A DNA stretch of 26,928 nucleotides from JBOGGN01 sp050744165. GTDB taxonomy: Bacteria > Actinomycetota > Acidimicrobiia > Acidimicrobiales > Palsa-688. The notes beneath the pieces were generated by a model. That model made no database searches. It was not told the DNA's origin and saw nothing but the letters and a program-made list of their open reading frames with translations. Position numbers and translations under genes: made by a program. How positions within the stretch are numbered: the first letter of the stretch is position 1; every line of letters starts with the position of its first letter. Positions 7,022-14,194 of the stretch are shown in pieces. The stretch lies in assembly GCA_050744165.1 (NCBI GenBank), contig JBOGGN010000417.1, positions 1 through 26,928 of the forward strand, read 5' to 3'.

Positions 7022-7319
7022 CCGACGAACCAGCGATCGCCAAGAGCGACGCACCTGTGTCGGATCTTCCCGACTCAGGGTGGCGGGGCGACTCGGGGCG
7101 GGGCGACCTGATTCCAGAAAAATGGTTAGGTCGATGCCCGGTTGTGGCCCTCCACGGGACAGAGCCGGGCACGAATCTAACCAGAGTTCAACTTTGGTTA
7201 AGATAAGACCCGGTTCAGAACCGTATCGGGCTCGATACGGGCACGAATCTAACTACTTTTCCAAAAGTGAAGGACCAGGTATGGAGGTCGCCGAACCAGG
7301 CCCCGGCCCGCCTCGAGCA
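7022..7319. repeat. Convergent intergenic region with direct and inverted repeats
   Basis: About 300 bp between converging gene ends (7021 plus, 7320 minus). A 16-bp sequence, CGGGCACGAATCTAAC, occurs exactly at 7166-7181 and 7238-7253. An imperfect inverted copy (14 of 18 positions) lies at 7124-7141, able to pair with the first copy. The sequence is AT-richer than its surroundings. The set is more than two simple terminators need and resembles a small repeat family. No gene is visible. Confidence 0.7.
7211..7268. terminator. Three consecutive hairpins between convergent genes
   Basis: 7211-7223 has CGGTT/AACCG with a 3-base loop. 7221-7240 has a perfect 8-bp stem CCGTATCG/CGATACGG with loop GGCT. 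7255-7268 has ACTTTT/AAAAGT with a 2-base loop. The first two share bases and are mutually exclusive. Placed between convergent stops, they are likely bidirectional termination or transcript-protection structures. Confidence 0.5.
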
Positions 7320-8309
7320 CTAGGCCAGGGCGTCTAGTTCCACGTAGGCCGCGGGGTCCTTCTCAAAGGAGCGGCGGCAGCCGGGACAGCAGAAGTAGTA
7401 GGTCGTGCCCCGCAGCTCCAACGACCGGGCGCCGGGCCCGACGGTCACGGTCATGCCGCAGACCGGATCGGTGGCCTCTTCGGGCGAAGTCCCGTCAGTG
7501 CGTCCCTCGCCGACCGCTAACGCCACGCCCGAAGCTCCGGCACCGAGCCTCCCAGCGGCCTTCAACTGCACCAGCTGGGCCAGGATGCCAACCGCGATCT
7601 CCTGGTGGGTGGTCGGCCCCAGGTCGAGGCCCGCGGGTGCCTGTACCCTGGCCAGCTGCTCCGAGGCGATGCCCCGATCGGCGGCGTACCCGAGCACCGC
7701 CTCACCCCGCCTGGCCGAGGCCACCAGCCCGATGTAGGCGGCCGAGGTTGCGACCGCAGCCTGGACGGCCTCCTCGTCACCGTGTCCCTGGGTGGCGATC
7801 ACCACCATCGAGCGGGGCCCCACCAGATCGAGCGAGAAATGGCGATTGAACTCCGGGCTGTCGACCTCGTCGGCCCGCCAGCCGAGTAGCTGGGCCAGCC
7901 CGGACAACGTGTGGGCCATCGGGGAGCGGCCCACGACGACCAGATGCGGGGTCGGGAGAACCGGCTCGATGTACACCTCCAACGCCCCCTCGCTCTGGCA
8001 AGAAATCGGCGTAACCACCATCCCCTCCGGGATGGCAGCCCCGAACTGCTCGGGGGTGCCGAGCAGCAGCAGCTTCGGCACCCCCTCGGCGATGACAGAC
8101 TGTGCCAATCGGATAACGATGGGCTCGGAGCAGGCGCCGCCGATCCATCCCGACACCTCACCTGAGGCCGTGATGATGGCTCGGCAGCCCTGCTTGCCGG
8201 ACGACGGGCCCTGGCGCCACACCACCGTTGCCAGGGCAAAAGGCTCACCTCGTTGCCGCAGCGTGGCCGCTTCCTCGAAGACCGTCCAACCGTCGTTTCC
8301 CGGGTTCAT
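7320..8309 (-). CDS. XdhC/CoxF-like maturation protein fused to a YHS metal-binding domain
   Basis: The 329-residue product starts at ATG 8309, nine bases after GGAGG; a TTG three bases earlier is less likely. Residues 5-115 form the XdhC/CoxI N-domain (SGWIGGACSEP replaces the usual SGGCVEG). Residues 120-250 form the Rossmann-like C-domain (HLVVVGRSP, AYIGLVASARR, GLDLGPTTHQEIAVGILAQLV). Residues 281-323 are a YHS domain: DPVCGM, then YYFCCPGCRRSFEKDP (C284, C307, C308, C311). XdhC proteins protect and deliver the Mo cofactor; CoxF is tied to copper loading of CO dehydrogenase. YHS domains occur in copper and other heavy-metal proteins. The gene follows coxL1 by 13 bp, so the fusion plausibly couples cofactor insertion to metal supply. 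Confidence 0.88.
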   Translation of the reverse strand: MNPGNDGWTVFEEAATLRQRGEPFALATVVWRQGPSSGKQGCRAIITASGEVSGWIGGACSEPIVIRLAQSVIAEGVPKLLLLGTPEQFGAAIPEGMVVTPISCQSEGALEVYIEPVLPTPHLVVVGRSPMAHTLSGLAQLLGWRADEVDSPEFNRHFSLDLVGPRSMVVIATQGHGDEEAVQAAVATSAAYIGLVASARRGEAVLGYAADRGIASEQLARVQAPAGLDLGPTTHQEIAVGILAQLVQLKAAGRLGAGASGVALAVGEGRTDGTSPEEATDPVCGMTVTVGPGARSLELRGTTYYFCCPGCRRSFEKDPAAYVELDALA

Positions 8310-8322
8310 CAACAGCTACCTC

Positions 8323-9507
8323 CTACAGGACGTCGGTCTTCAGGGGTGGGTACCCGTCCACGTCGTGGCCCTCGGTAATGGCTTCCCACACCCGGTCGGG
8401 TATGCACGGCATGTCAATGTTGCGGACCCCGAGGTGCTGCACGGCGTCCATCACGGCGTTCACGAAGGCGGCGGGGCCGCCCACGCAGGCACACTCTCCA
8501 ACGCCCTTGGCTCCGATGGGATGGTGCGGGCACGGAGTGACCACTTCGTGCAACTCCCATCCTGGCGTCTCCCAGGCGGTGGGCAACAGGTAGTCCATGT
8601 AATTCGACCCGACGCAGTTGCCGTCCTCGTCGAAGGTGATGAACTGCATGTTGGCCATGGCGTAGGCCTCCGTGAGGCCGCCCATGATCTGCGCCTCCAC
8701 GATCATCGGGTTGATCCGGACCCCGCAGTCGTCGACGGCCACGAACCGCAGCACATCCCAGACCCCGGTATCCGGGTCGATCTCGACGGTGCACATGTAG
8801 CACGCGAACGGCCAGGTCAGGTTGGGTGGGTCGTAGTAGGCATTGTTTTCCAGGCCGGGCTCCATCCCCTCGGGCATGTTGCTGTAAGCCGCGATGGCGC
8901 ATTCCTGGATGGACGCCCCCCGCTCCGGCGACGAACGCACGTAGAACCGGCCCAACTCCCACTCCAGGTCCTCCTCCGAGACCTCCAGCAGGTGGGCGGC
9001 CAGCTTGCGAGCCTTGGCCTTGACCTTGCGGGCCGCCATGGAGACCGCGGCGCCCGCGACCGGGGTGCTCCGAGAGGCGTAGGTTCCCATGCCGAAGGGG
9101 GCGGTGTCGGTGTCGCCCTCCTCGACCGCCACGTCGGCGGCGGGGATGCCGAGCTCGTGGGCCACGATCTGGGCCCAGGTGGTCTCGTGCCCCTGCCCCT
9201 GGGATTTGGCCCCGGTGCGCAGCAATGCCTTGCCGGTGATGTGCACCCGCAGTTCCGCCGAGTCGAACATCTTGATTCCCAGGATGTCGTACTCCCGGCT
9301 GTTTCCGGCTCCGAGCGGCTCGGTCATGGTGGAGATGCCGATGCCGAGCAGCTTGCCCCGCTGGCGCGCCTCTTCCTTCTTTTTCTGGAAGTCGGCGTAG
9401 CCGATGGCGTCGAGGGCGACGTCGAGGCATTTGCCGTACTGGCCCGAGTCCGTCAGGAACCCCCAGCAGGTCCGGTGAGGGAAGGCGTCGTCCTTGACGA
9501 AGTTCAT
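8323..9507 (-). CDS. coxL: CO dehydrogenase large subunit CoxL1, C-terminal part
   Basis: The 394-residue frame begins at ATG 9507, four codons after the TAG that ends the upstream coxL1 part and in the same phase. It carries the second half of the molybdenum domain: MNFVKDDAFPHRTCWGFLTDSGQY, the cofactor loop KSQGQGHETTW (QGQGHE at 103-108), FGMGTYASRSTPVAGAA, and near the end GAKGVGE, which supplies the catalytic glutamate of the family. Read through, the whole CoxL1 would be 795 residues, matching the 805 of CoxL2. There is only a weak ribosome site (CGGCGG) before ATG 9507. It may be a reinitiated second subunit or the dead tail of a pseudogene. Its own TAG stop is followed at once by the GGAGG of the next gene. 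Confidence 0.85.
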   Translation of the reverse strand: MNFVKDDAFPHRTCWGFLTDSGQYGKCLDVALDAIGYADFQKKKEEARQRGKLLGIGISTMTEPLGAGNSREYDILGIKMFDSAELRVHITGKALLRTGAKSQGQGHETTWAQIVAHELGIPAADVAVEEGDTDTAPFGMGTYASRSTPVAGAAVSMAARKVKAKARKLAAHLLEVSEEDLEWELGRFYVRSSPERGASIQECAIAAYSNMPEGMEPGLENNAYYDPPNLTWPFACYMCTVEIDPDTGVWDVLRFVAVDDCGVRINPMIVEAQIMGGLTEAYAMANMQFITFDEDGNCVGSNYMDYLLPTAWETPGWELHEVVTPCPHHPIGAKGVGECACVGGPAAFVNAVMDAVQHLGVRNIDMPCIPDRVWEAITEGHDVDGYPPLKTDVL

Positions 9508-9516
9508 CCGCCGGAA

Positions 9517-10710
9517 CTAAGCGGCGTCCATGCCCAGCTCATAGGATGCCTGCTGCACCATCCGTTCCTGGAAGAACATGGCCTCGGTGACCCGGAACGA
9601 GCACCGGTAGGCGACACCTCCGGGCGCCTTGTTGGTGTACAGCCCCCGAGCCGACAGGTAGCCATGGGGGACGTCGTAGCAGGCGAACGCGGAGTGCAGC
9701 AGCCCGATCTTGAACTTGGTGGGTTGCGCGTCGGAAAAGAAGGCCCCGTGGTCCGACAGGGTGTTCATCCGGACACCGAGGATCTTGCCGTCCTTGCGCA
9801 GGGCCATCTCGCCGTCGAGGTAAATGTCCCTCGCGAAGCCGGTGGAGATGATGTTGCCGGTCTTGTCCTCTATCCACTTGACCGGGACGCCGAGCAAGAC
9901 GGTGCCCGCAATGGCGCACACGTAGCCCGGGTAGATCGGCACCTTGTTGCCGAACCCGCCCCCAATGTCGGGGGAAACGACCCGGATCATCTGCTCCGGC
10001 AACCCCGCCACCAGGGCCAGCGCGGCCCGGATGATGTGGGGCGCCTGGGAGGTCATGTAGACGGTCAGCTTGCCGGTGGCCCCGTTCAGGTCGGCGATGG
10101 CGCCGCAGCACTCGATGGGCGAGGGATGCGACCGGGGGTAGTGGAGCTTCAGCTTGGAGACCAGATCCGCGGATGCGAAGGCATCTTCGGTGGCTTCTTT
10201 GTCGCCGATCTCCCAGGTGAAGATGGTGTTGTCGGCCTGGCCCAGCTTGTCGTCACGGATAACCGGAGCGTCGGCCGCCATCGCCTGGTACGGATTGACG
10301 ATCGGGGGCAGGGGCTCGTAATCGACGAAGATGGCGTCGCAGGCATCCCGGGCGATGTAGGGATCGTCGGCGATCACCGCCGCCACCTCCTGGCCCTGGA
10401 ATCGAACCTTGTCGGTGACGAGGACGGCCTGGGTGTCGTAGGAGAGCGTCGGCATCCAGGCCAGGCTGTGGGCCGCCAGGGCGGCACCGGTGACAACCAG
10501 GCGCACACCGGGGATCTTGGAGGCTTCGGTGGTGTCGATGGACTTGATGCGGGCGTGGGCCAGGGGGCTGCGCAGGAGCTCCATGTGGAGCATGCCCGGC
10601 AGGGTGATGTCGTCGATGTAGTTGCCCTTGCCCCGGATGAACCGGTCGTCCTCGACTCGCTTGCGGCTGGCCCCGAGGCCGCCGATGGAGATTTCGTCCA
10701 ATGCCGTCAT
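9517..10710 (-). CDS. coxL: CO dehydrogenase large subunit CoxL1 (form I), N-terminal part ending at in-frame TAG
   Basis: ATG 10710 is six bases from AAGGAGG and 13 bp after coxS1. The 397 residues contain the fused-ring N-domain (RFIRGKGNYIDDITLPGMLH), GGGFGNK near residue 250 and the form I loop AYRCSFR at 367-373, with C370 as the predicted copper ligand of the Mo-S-Cu site. This separates it from form II enzymes (AYRGAGR). The frame ends ELGMDAA-TAG; the conserved text would be ELGMDPAELRRMN, so a glutamate codon GAG probably became TAG. Without the downstream part the subunit lacks the QGQGHE and GVGE elements. CO + H2O oxidation by the Mo-Cu enzyme would need both pieces or readthrough. 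Confidence 0.88.
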   Translation of the reverse strand: MTALDEISIGGLGASRKRVEDDRFIRGKGNYIDDITLPGMLHMELLRSPLAHARIKSIDTTEASKIPGVRLVVTGAALAAHSLAWMPTLSYDTQAVLVTDKVRFQGQEVAAVIADDPYIARDACDAIFVDYEPLPPIVNPYQAMAADAPVIRDDKLGQADNTIFTWEIGDKEATEDAFASADLVSKLKLHYPRSHPSPIECCGAIADLNGATGKLTVYMTSQAPHIIRAALALVAGLPEQMIRVVSPDIGGGFGNKVPIYPGYVCAIAGTVLLGVPVKWIEDKTGNIISTGFARDIYLDGEMALRKDGKILGVRMNTLSDHGAFFSDAQPTKFKIGLLHSAFACYDVPHGYLSARGLYTNKAPGGVAYRCSFRVTEAMFFQERMVQQASYELGMDAA

Positions 10711-10723
10711 TTCATGCCTCCTT

Positions 10724-11245
10724 TCAGGCCTGGGCGCGCATCTTGTCAGCGGCAAACATGACCGACTTCACAATGTTCTGGTATCCGGTGCAGCGGCACA
10801 GGTTCCCCGACAGGGCCCAACGGATGTCCTCCTCGGTGGGGTTGGGGTTCTCGTTCAGGAGCGCCAGCGCAGCCAGCATCATGCCTGGGGTGCAGAACCC
10901 GCACTGCAGGCCGTGCTGGTCCTTGAAACCCTCCTGGATGGGGTGAAGGCCGGCAGCGCCGGCGAGGCCCTCGACGGTCGTGACCTCGCGCCCGTCGGCC
11001 TGAACCGCCAGCACGGTGCAGGACTTGACCGGCGTGCCTTCGAGCAGCACGGTGCAGCAGCCGCAGTTGGTGGTGTCGCAGCCAGTGTGGGTGCCGGTCA
11101 GCCGCAGCGCCTGGCGCAGAAAATGGGCCAGCAGGAGCCGGGGCTCGACCACCACGGTGCGGGCCTGGCCGTTGACCTTGACGGTGATCTGCTTGGTGGG
11201 GACCCCCTCGGCCGCCCGGGGGACTTCTTGGAAGAGGGTGCTCAT
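10724..11245 (-). CDS. coxS: CO dehydrogenase small subunit CoxS1 (two [2Fe-2S] clusters)
   Basis: The 173-residue iron-sulfur subunit has a plant-ferredoxin-type cluster (C56, C61, C64, C76 in GCDTTNCGCCTVL...C) and an alpha-helical second cluster (C115, C118, C150, C152 in QCGFCTPG...LCRCTGY). It passes electrons from the Mo site of CoxL to the FAD of CoxM. Its ATG overlaps the coxM1 stop (ATGA). The N-terminus is about 17 residues longer than CoxS2 before the first strand (QITVKVNG). All eight ligands are present, so this subunit looks intact even though coxL1 is interrupted. Confidence 0.96.
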   Translation of the reverse strand: MSTLFQEVPRAAEGVPTKQITVKVNGQARTVVVEPRLLLAHFLRQALRLTGTHTGCDTTNCGCCTVLLEGTPVKSCTVLAVQADGREVTTVEGLAGAAGLHPIQEGFKDQHGLQCGFCTPGMMLAALALLNENPNPTEEDIRWALSGNLCRCTGYQNIVKSVMFAADKMRAQA

Positions 11246-12099
11246 GCCGCGATCCCCATCAGGATGCGCTCGACGAACATGCCGACGATGTGGCGTTTGA
11301 AGGTCGCACTACCACGATGATCACTCCTTGGTTGGGATGCTTGGGCCGCCAAATAGGCGGCCTCCTCAACGACGCCCTCGGAGAGCTCGTTGCCGACAAG
11401 GCTGCTGGCCGCCTCCGAGGCGTCGATGCTGGTGGACCCGACTCCCGTCAGGCCGATGCCGGCCCGAGTCACTGTCGACCCGTCCGTCTCTACCGCCACT
11501 GCCACACCGACGGTGGCGAAGTCCCCGACCCGGCGCTCCAGCTTCAAGTACCCGCCCTTGCGCAGGCCGCTGGCTGCCGGCACCACCGCCTCGACCGCGA
11601 TCTCCCCCGGTTCGAGGCTGTTCTGGAAGGGGCCCGCGATCAGGTCGTGGACGGGAACGGTCCGAGTGCCGTTGGGTCCCCGGGCGATAACCGCTCCGCC
11701 GAGGGCGAGCATCACCGACTCCCAGTCGCCCTGAGGATCGCCGTGACACACCGCACCCACCAGCGTCCCCCGGTTGCGCACCATGGGGTCGGCGATCAGC
11801 GGGGCGCAGGCCGCCATCGTCGGCTGGGTCTGGTCGAGCAGCGACGAGCGCTCCAACATGGCATGGCGGCACAGCGCCCCAATGCGGAGGGTGCCGTCGC
11901 TGTCGGCCCGGTGGTAGTCGAGATCGGGGATGTTGTTCAGATCGACGATGACGCCGGGGGTGGCAAAGCGCAGCTTCATGAGCGGGATCAAGCTCTGGCC
12001 CCCCGCCATGACGCGGGCGTCATCCCCATACCGTTGCAGGCAGTCGAGCGCCTCCTCGATGGACCGGGGCGCCTCGTAGTGGAACCGGGCGGGATACAT
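11242..12099 (-). CDS. coxM: CO dehydrogenase medium subunit CoxM1 (FAD-binding)
   Basis: The 285-residue flavoprotein subunit of the molybdenum hydroxylase family starts at ATG 12099 with a GAGAGG site upstream. The first FAD motif AGGQS is at 32-36, in MAGGQSLIPLMKLR. The second loop, normally TIGGS/TIGGN, reads TLVGAVC at 112-118 and is followed by HGDPQGDW. The C-terminal CO_deh_flav_C-type region is present, with GSATFKRH where many homologues read GSAEYKRH. It accepts electrons from CoxS and hands them to the quinone/respiratory chain. It is the first structural gene of cluster 1. The altered second flavin loop is a real difference from CoxM2. Confidence 0.94.
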   Translation of the reverse strand: MYPARFHYEAPRSIEEALDCLQRYGDDARVMAGGQSLIPLMKLRFATPGVIVDLNNIPDLDYHRADSDGTLRIGALCRHAMLERSSLLDQTQPTMAACAPLIADPMVRNRGTLVGAVCHGDPQGDWESVMLALGGAVIARGPNGTRTVPVHDLIAGPFQNSLEPGEIAVEAVVPAASGLRKGGYLKLERRVGDFATVGVAVAVETDGSTVTRAGIGLTGVGSTSIDASEAASSLVGNELSEGVVEEAAYLAAQASQPRSDHRGSATFKRHIVGMFVERILMGIAA

Positions 12100-12149
12100 T
12101 CGCTAGCGGACCTCTCAGTCTCTGTCGTTAGATGACACGGTCGTCAGGG

Positions 12150-12509
12150 CTAGTAGCGCCGGTTGTCGCGCAGGCTTACCCGGCGGCGACCAGCCGGCGG
12201 CGGCTCCTCGGCACTGGCCGCTGGCGGTGGCTCTTCGTCACTGGCCGCTGGGGGTGGCTCTTCGTCAGTGGCCGGGGGGCCGTCATCGGGCACGGCGGTC
12301 GGCAGCGACTCGGCGCTGGGGTCGGGCCGAGGCTCCTGGTGGGGCGGCCACGGCCCCTGGACGGGCTGGGCCGCGATCTTCAGGTAGCCCACGATGAGGG
12401 GCCAGTCCCAGATCACGGGGCTCTTTCCGGTGCCTTCCTTGGGCGCCCCCTCGATCACCTCATAGAGGCGAGGGTTGCCGCGACTGTGGCCGTCGGACTC
12501 AATTGCCAT
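12150..12509 (-). CDS. Uncharacterised protein with Pro/Glu repeat tail upstream of coxM1
   Basis: ATG 12509 lies behind AGGGAG. The 119-residue product has a conserved-looking first half (PRLYEVIEGAPKEG, then SPVIWDWPLIVGYLKIAAQPV). This is followed by a low-complexity Pro/Glu/Ala tail with two identical DEEPPPAAS repeats and a degenerate third, ending in a basic stretch (GRRRVSLRDNRRY). No membrane segment or cofactor motif is present. It ends 50 bp before coxM1 on the same strand, so it is probably the first gene of the cluster 1 transcript. It is not a known cox gene that I recognise. The two halves suggest a small folded domain on a flexible linker that could tether another protein. Confidence 0.6.
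   Translation of the reverse strand: MAIESDGHSRGNPRLYEVIEGAPKEGTGKSPVIWDWPLIVGYLKIAAQPVQGPWPPHQEPRPDPSAESLPTAVPDDGPPATDEEPPPAASDEEPPPAASAEEPPPAGRRRVSLRDNRRY
12214..12267. repeat. 27-bp tandem repeat (two copies, one mismatch)
   Basis: 12214-12240 and 12241-12267 match at 26 of 27 bases. They encode the two DEEPPPAAS units of the protein on the minus strand. A shorter diverged third unit borders them at about 12193-12213. Confidence 0.85.
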
Positions 12510-12882
12510 ACGCGCTCCCTAGCGTCGGGACGGCTCAGAGCAGGCCGTCAACTCGTGTGCTCTCCTGCGCTGCGCCCTGCGTTCGGTGCATCCGGCGACG
12601 AAAAAGGCGTGCATCGCCTGTTGCCGCTGCACCCGTCCTCGGCCACTGGTCCTCATTGCGCAACTCCCTCGCGTCCTTGGGTGTTCAAGGGCGCAAGATC
12701 AAGCTAAGTCGCCAGCCCTTCGGAGCGTCAACGGCGACTTCAGCGAAGACTTAATTCGGCCATAGCTCCCCGATCCCGCCCGGGAATCTTCGCTCCTACG
12801 AGCGTCACTATTCTGATCTCATGCCAGACGGCAGGCAACTTCGGCCGCCAGAGAGGCTATCCCGCAGACCTATTTGTGCAGT
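12510..12882 (-). promoter_or_regulatory. Intergenic region between clusters 2 and 1
   Basis: About 370 bp without a convincing gene. It must end the cluster 2 transcript and start that of cluster 1. A small inverted repeat CGCTC/GAGCG with a 4-base loop is at 12791-12804. On the minus strand, TTGACG (12731-12726) is followed after 19 bases by TAGCTT (12706-12701), a weak promoter candidate nearly 200 bp ahead of the first gene. A second TTGACG lies near 12550 on the minus strand without a good -10. Confidence 0.25.
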
Positions 12883-13860
12883 CTAAATCCTTCTACAGCA
12901 GTCCCGACCGGCTGTCGGCTCATTGTCGCCGGTGGGCGCGCCGGGTCCTTCGGTAGGCGTGGCGGCCTCGCCGGCCTTGGCGCCCTCGTGGAGCAAGTCG
13001 GTGCGGGCCGGCGTGCCCTCCCCGCTCTCCCCGCCATCGCCTCCCCGGCGTGCGTGGATCGGCCCCTCCCGGTCAGCGAGCGACGGCATCCGATGCCCCG
13101 TGCGCAACGCGATGATCTGCCCGCAGATGGAGACCGCCGTCTCCTCCGGAGTCCGGGCCCCGATGTCGAGCCCGATAGGGGCGTGCAGCCGGGCTAGCCC
13201 CTCATCGCCCACCCCGGCTTCCCGCAGCCGCTCGGCTCGCTGCACGTGGGTGCGCCGGTTGCCCATGACCCCGAGGTAGCCGACCCGCGTCTTCAGGGCC
13301 GAGGTGATGGCGGGCACGTCCAGCTTGGCGTCGTGTGTCAGTACGCAGATGGCGTCGCGGGGGCCGAGGTCCTGGCCCACCTTGTCGAGATAGCGGTTAG
13401 GCCAGTCGATGGCCAGCTCGTCGGCCATGGGGAAGCGGCTCGGCGTCACGAACACCGGCCGGGGATCGGAGACCACCACCCAATACCCGAGCACCTTGGC
13501 CACCTTGGCCAGGGCGGCGGTGAAGTCTACGGCCCCGAAAATGATCATCCGCGGTGGCCGTGCGAAGGACTCGACGAAGACCGAAACGTCCCGTTCCCGG
13601 GCCTGGCCGGAGAGCCCGTAATGGCGGGTGCCACTGCGCCCCACGTCCAACTCCCCCAGAGCGTCACGGGCCACGACGCGGTCCAGATTGGGTTGCCCCA
13701 GGCTTCCCACCGTGGCCGGACGCCCCTCGCCCTCGGCCGGGCCGCGCACGAGCATGGTCCGCCCCAGCGACTCCTCCGGGCCTTCGATGACGGTGACCAG
13801 GGCTACCGGCTCGGCCGCCCGCAGCGCCGCCCGCAGCCCCTCGTAGACCGGGCTGACCAT
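12883..13860 (-). CDS. XdhC/CoxI family maturation protein with long disordered tail
   Basis: The 325-residue protein has an XdhC N-domain at residues 5-100 (LRAAEPVALVTVIEG). It lacks the GGCVE motif found in its small neighbour. The Rossmann-type domain lies at 103-250: RMIIFGAVDFTAALAKVAKVLGY, VSDPRPVF, SRFPMADELAIDWP, VGYLGVMGNRRT, HAPIGLDIGARTPEETAVSI. This family inserts or sulfurates the Mo cofactor of molybdenum hydroxylases, and in cox clusters its members correspond to CoxF/CoxI. Residues 258-325 form a Gly/Glu/Pro-rich tail ending DCCRRI, an unusual extension with a vicinal cysteine pair. It follows the 106-residue XdhC N-domain gene by 13 bp and is the last gene of cluster 2. Confidence 0.9.
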   Translation of the reverse strand: MVSPVYEGLRAALRAAEPVALVTVIEGPEESLGRTMLVRGPAEGEGRPATVGSLGQPNLDRVVARDALGELDVGRSGTRHYGLSGQARERDVSVFVESFARPPRMIIFGAVDFTAALAKVAKVLGYWVVVSDPRPVFVTPSRFPMADELAIDWPNRYLDKVGQDLGPRDAICVLTHDAKLDVPAITSALKTRVGYLGVMGNRRTHVQRAERLREAGVGDEGLARLHAPIGLDIGARTPEETAVSICGQIIALRTGHRMPSLADREGPIHARRGGDGGESGEGTPARTDLLHEGAKAGEAATPTEGPGAPTGDNEPTAGRDCCRRI

Positions 13861-13873
13861 CGGGCCCCGACCC

Positions 13874-14194
13874 CTACCAGCGGTCCAGCGGCTCGATGAA
13901 TACGTGGATAGTGCCGCCGCAGGTCAGTCCGACGGCAAACGCCTGGTCGTCGGAATAGCCGAAGGTCACCAGCCGGGGCCGGCCGTCGCCGGCCAGGATG
14001 TCCATGGCCTCGCTGACCACCGCTCCTTCGACGCAGCCCCCCGACACCGAGCCGGCCACCTCGCCCTGGTCATTCACCGCCATGGTGGCACCGGGTTCGC
14101 GAGGGCCCGACCCTTCAAGGCCGACCACGCGGGCCACCGCCACCCGGCGGCCCGCTGCCTGCCACCGTTCGATGTCGTCGAGAACATCCCTCAC
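13874..14194 (-). CDS. Stand-alone XdhC/CoxI N-terminal domain protein
   Basis: GTG 14194 overlaps the coxE2 stop (GTGA), giving 106 residues; longer upstream readings would run inside coxE2. The sequence VRDVLDDIERWQAAGRRVAVARVVGLEGSGPREPGATMAV and SVSGGCVEGAV (51-57 carries SGGCVEG) is the XdhC_CoxI N-domain, and C92 lies in GLTCGGTI. The Rossmann half is missing here but present in the next gene, so the two together correspond to a split or two-protein XdhC system. Such a small plus large pair is usual beside actinobacterial cox genes. Role: handling of the Mo cofactor for CoxL2. Confidence 0.9.
   Translation of the reverse strand: MRDVLDDIERWQAAGRRVAVARVVGLEGSGPREPGATMAVNDQGEVAGSVSGGCVEGAVVSEAMDILAGDGRPRLVTFGYSDDQAFAVGLTCGGTIHVFIEPLDRW

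Noticed and set aside
7022..7319. CRISPR-like array or tRNA gene in the repeat-rich spacer
   Set aside because: Only two exact 16-bp copies with no regular spacing, and no cloverleaf or T-loop sequence.
8323..10710. TAG as a reassigned sense codon (or pyrrolysine) in this organism
   Set aside because: TAG ends many intact genes here at the expected length, including coxL1 itself, where GGAGG and the next start follow at once. Internal TAG appears only twice, so genome-wide recoding does not fit.
7792..10761. 989-codon plus-strand frame across cluster 1
   Set aside because: It is the complement of coxL1 and XdhC-YHS; the minus strand carries clear family motifs and ribosome sites.
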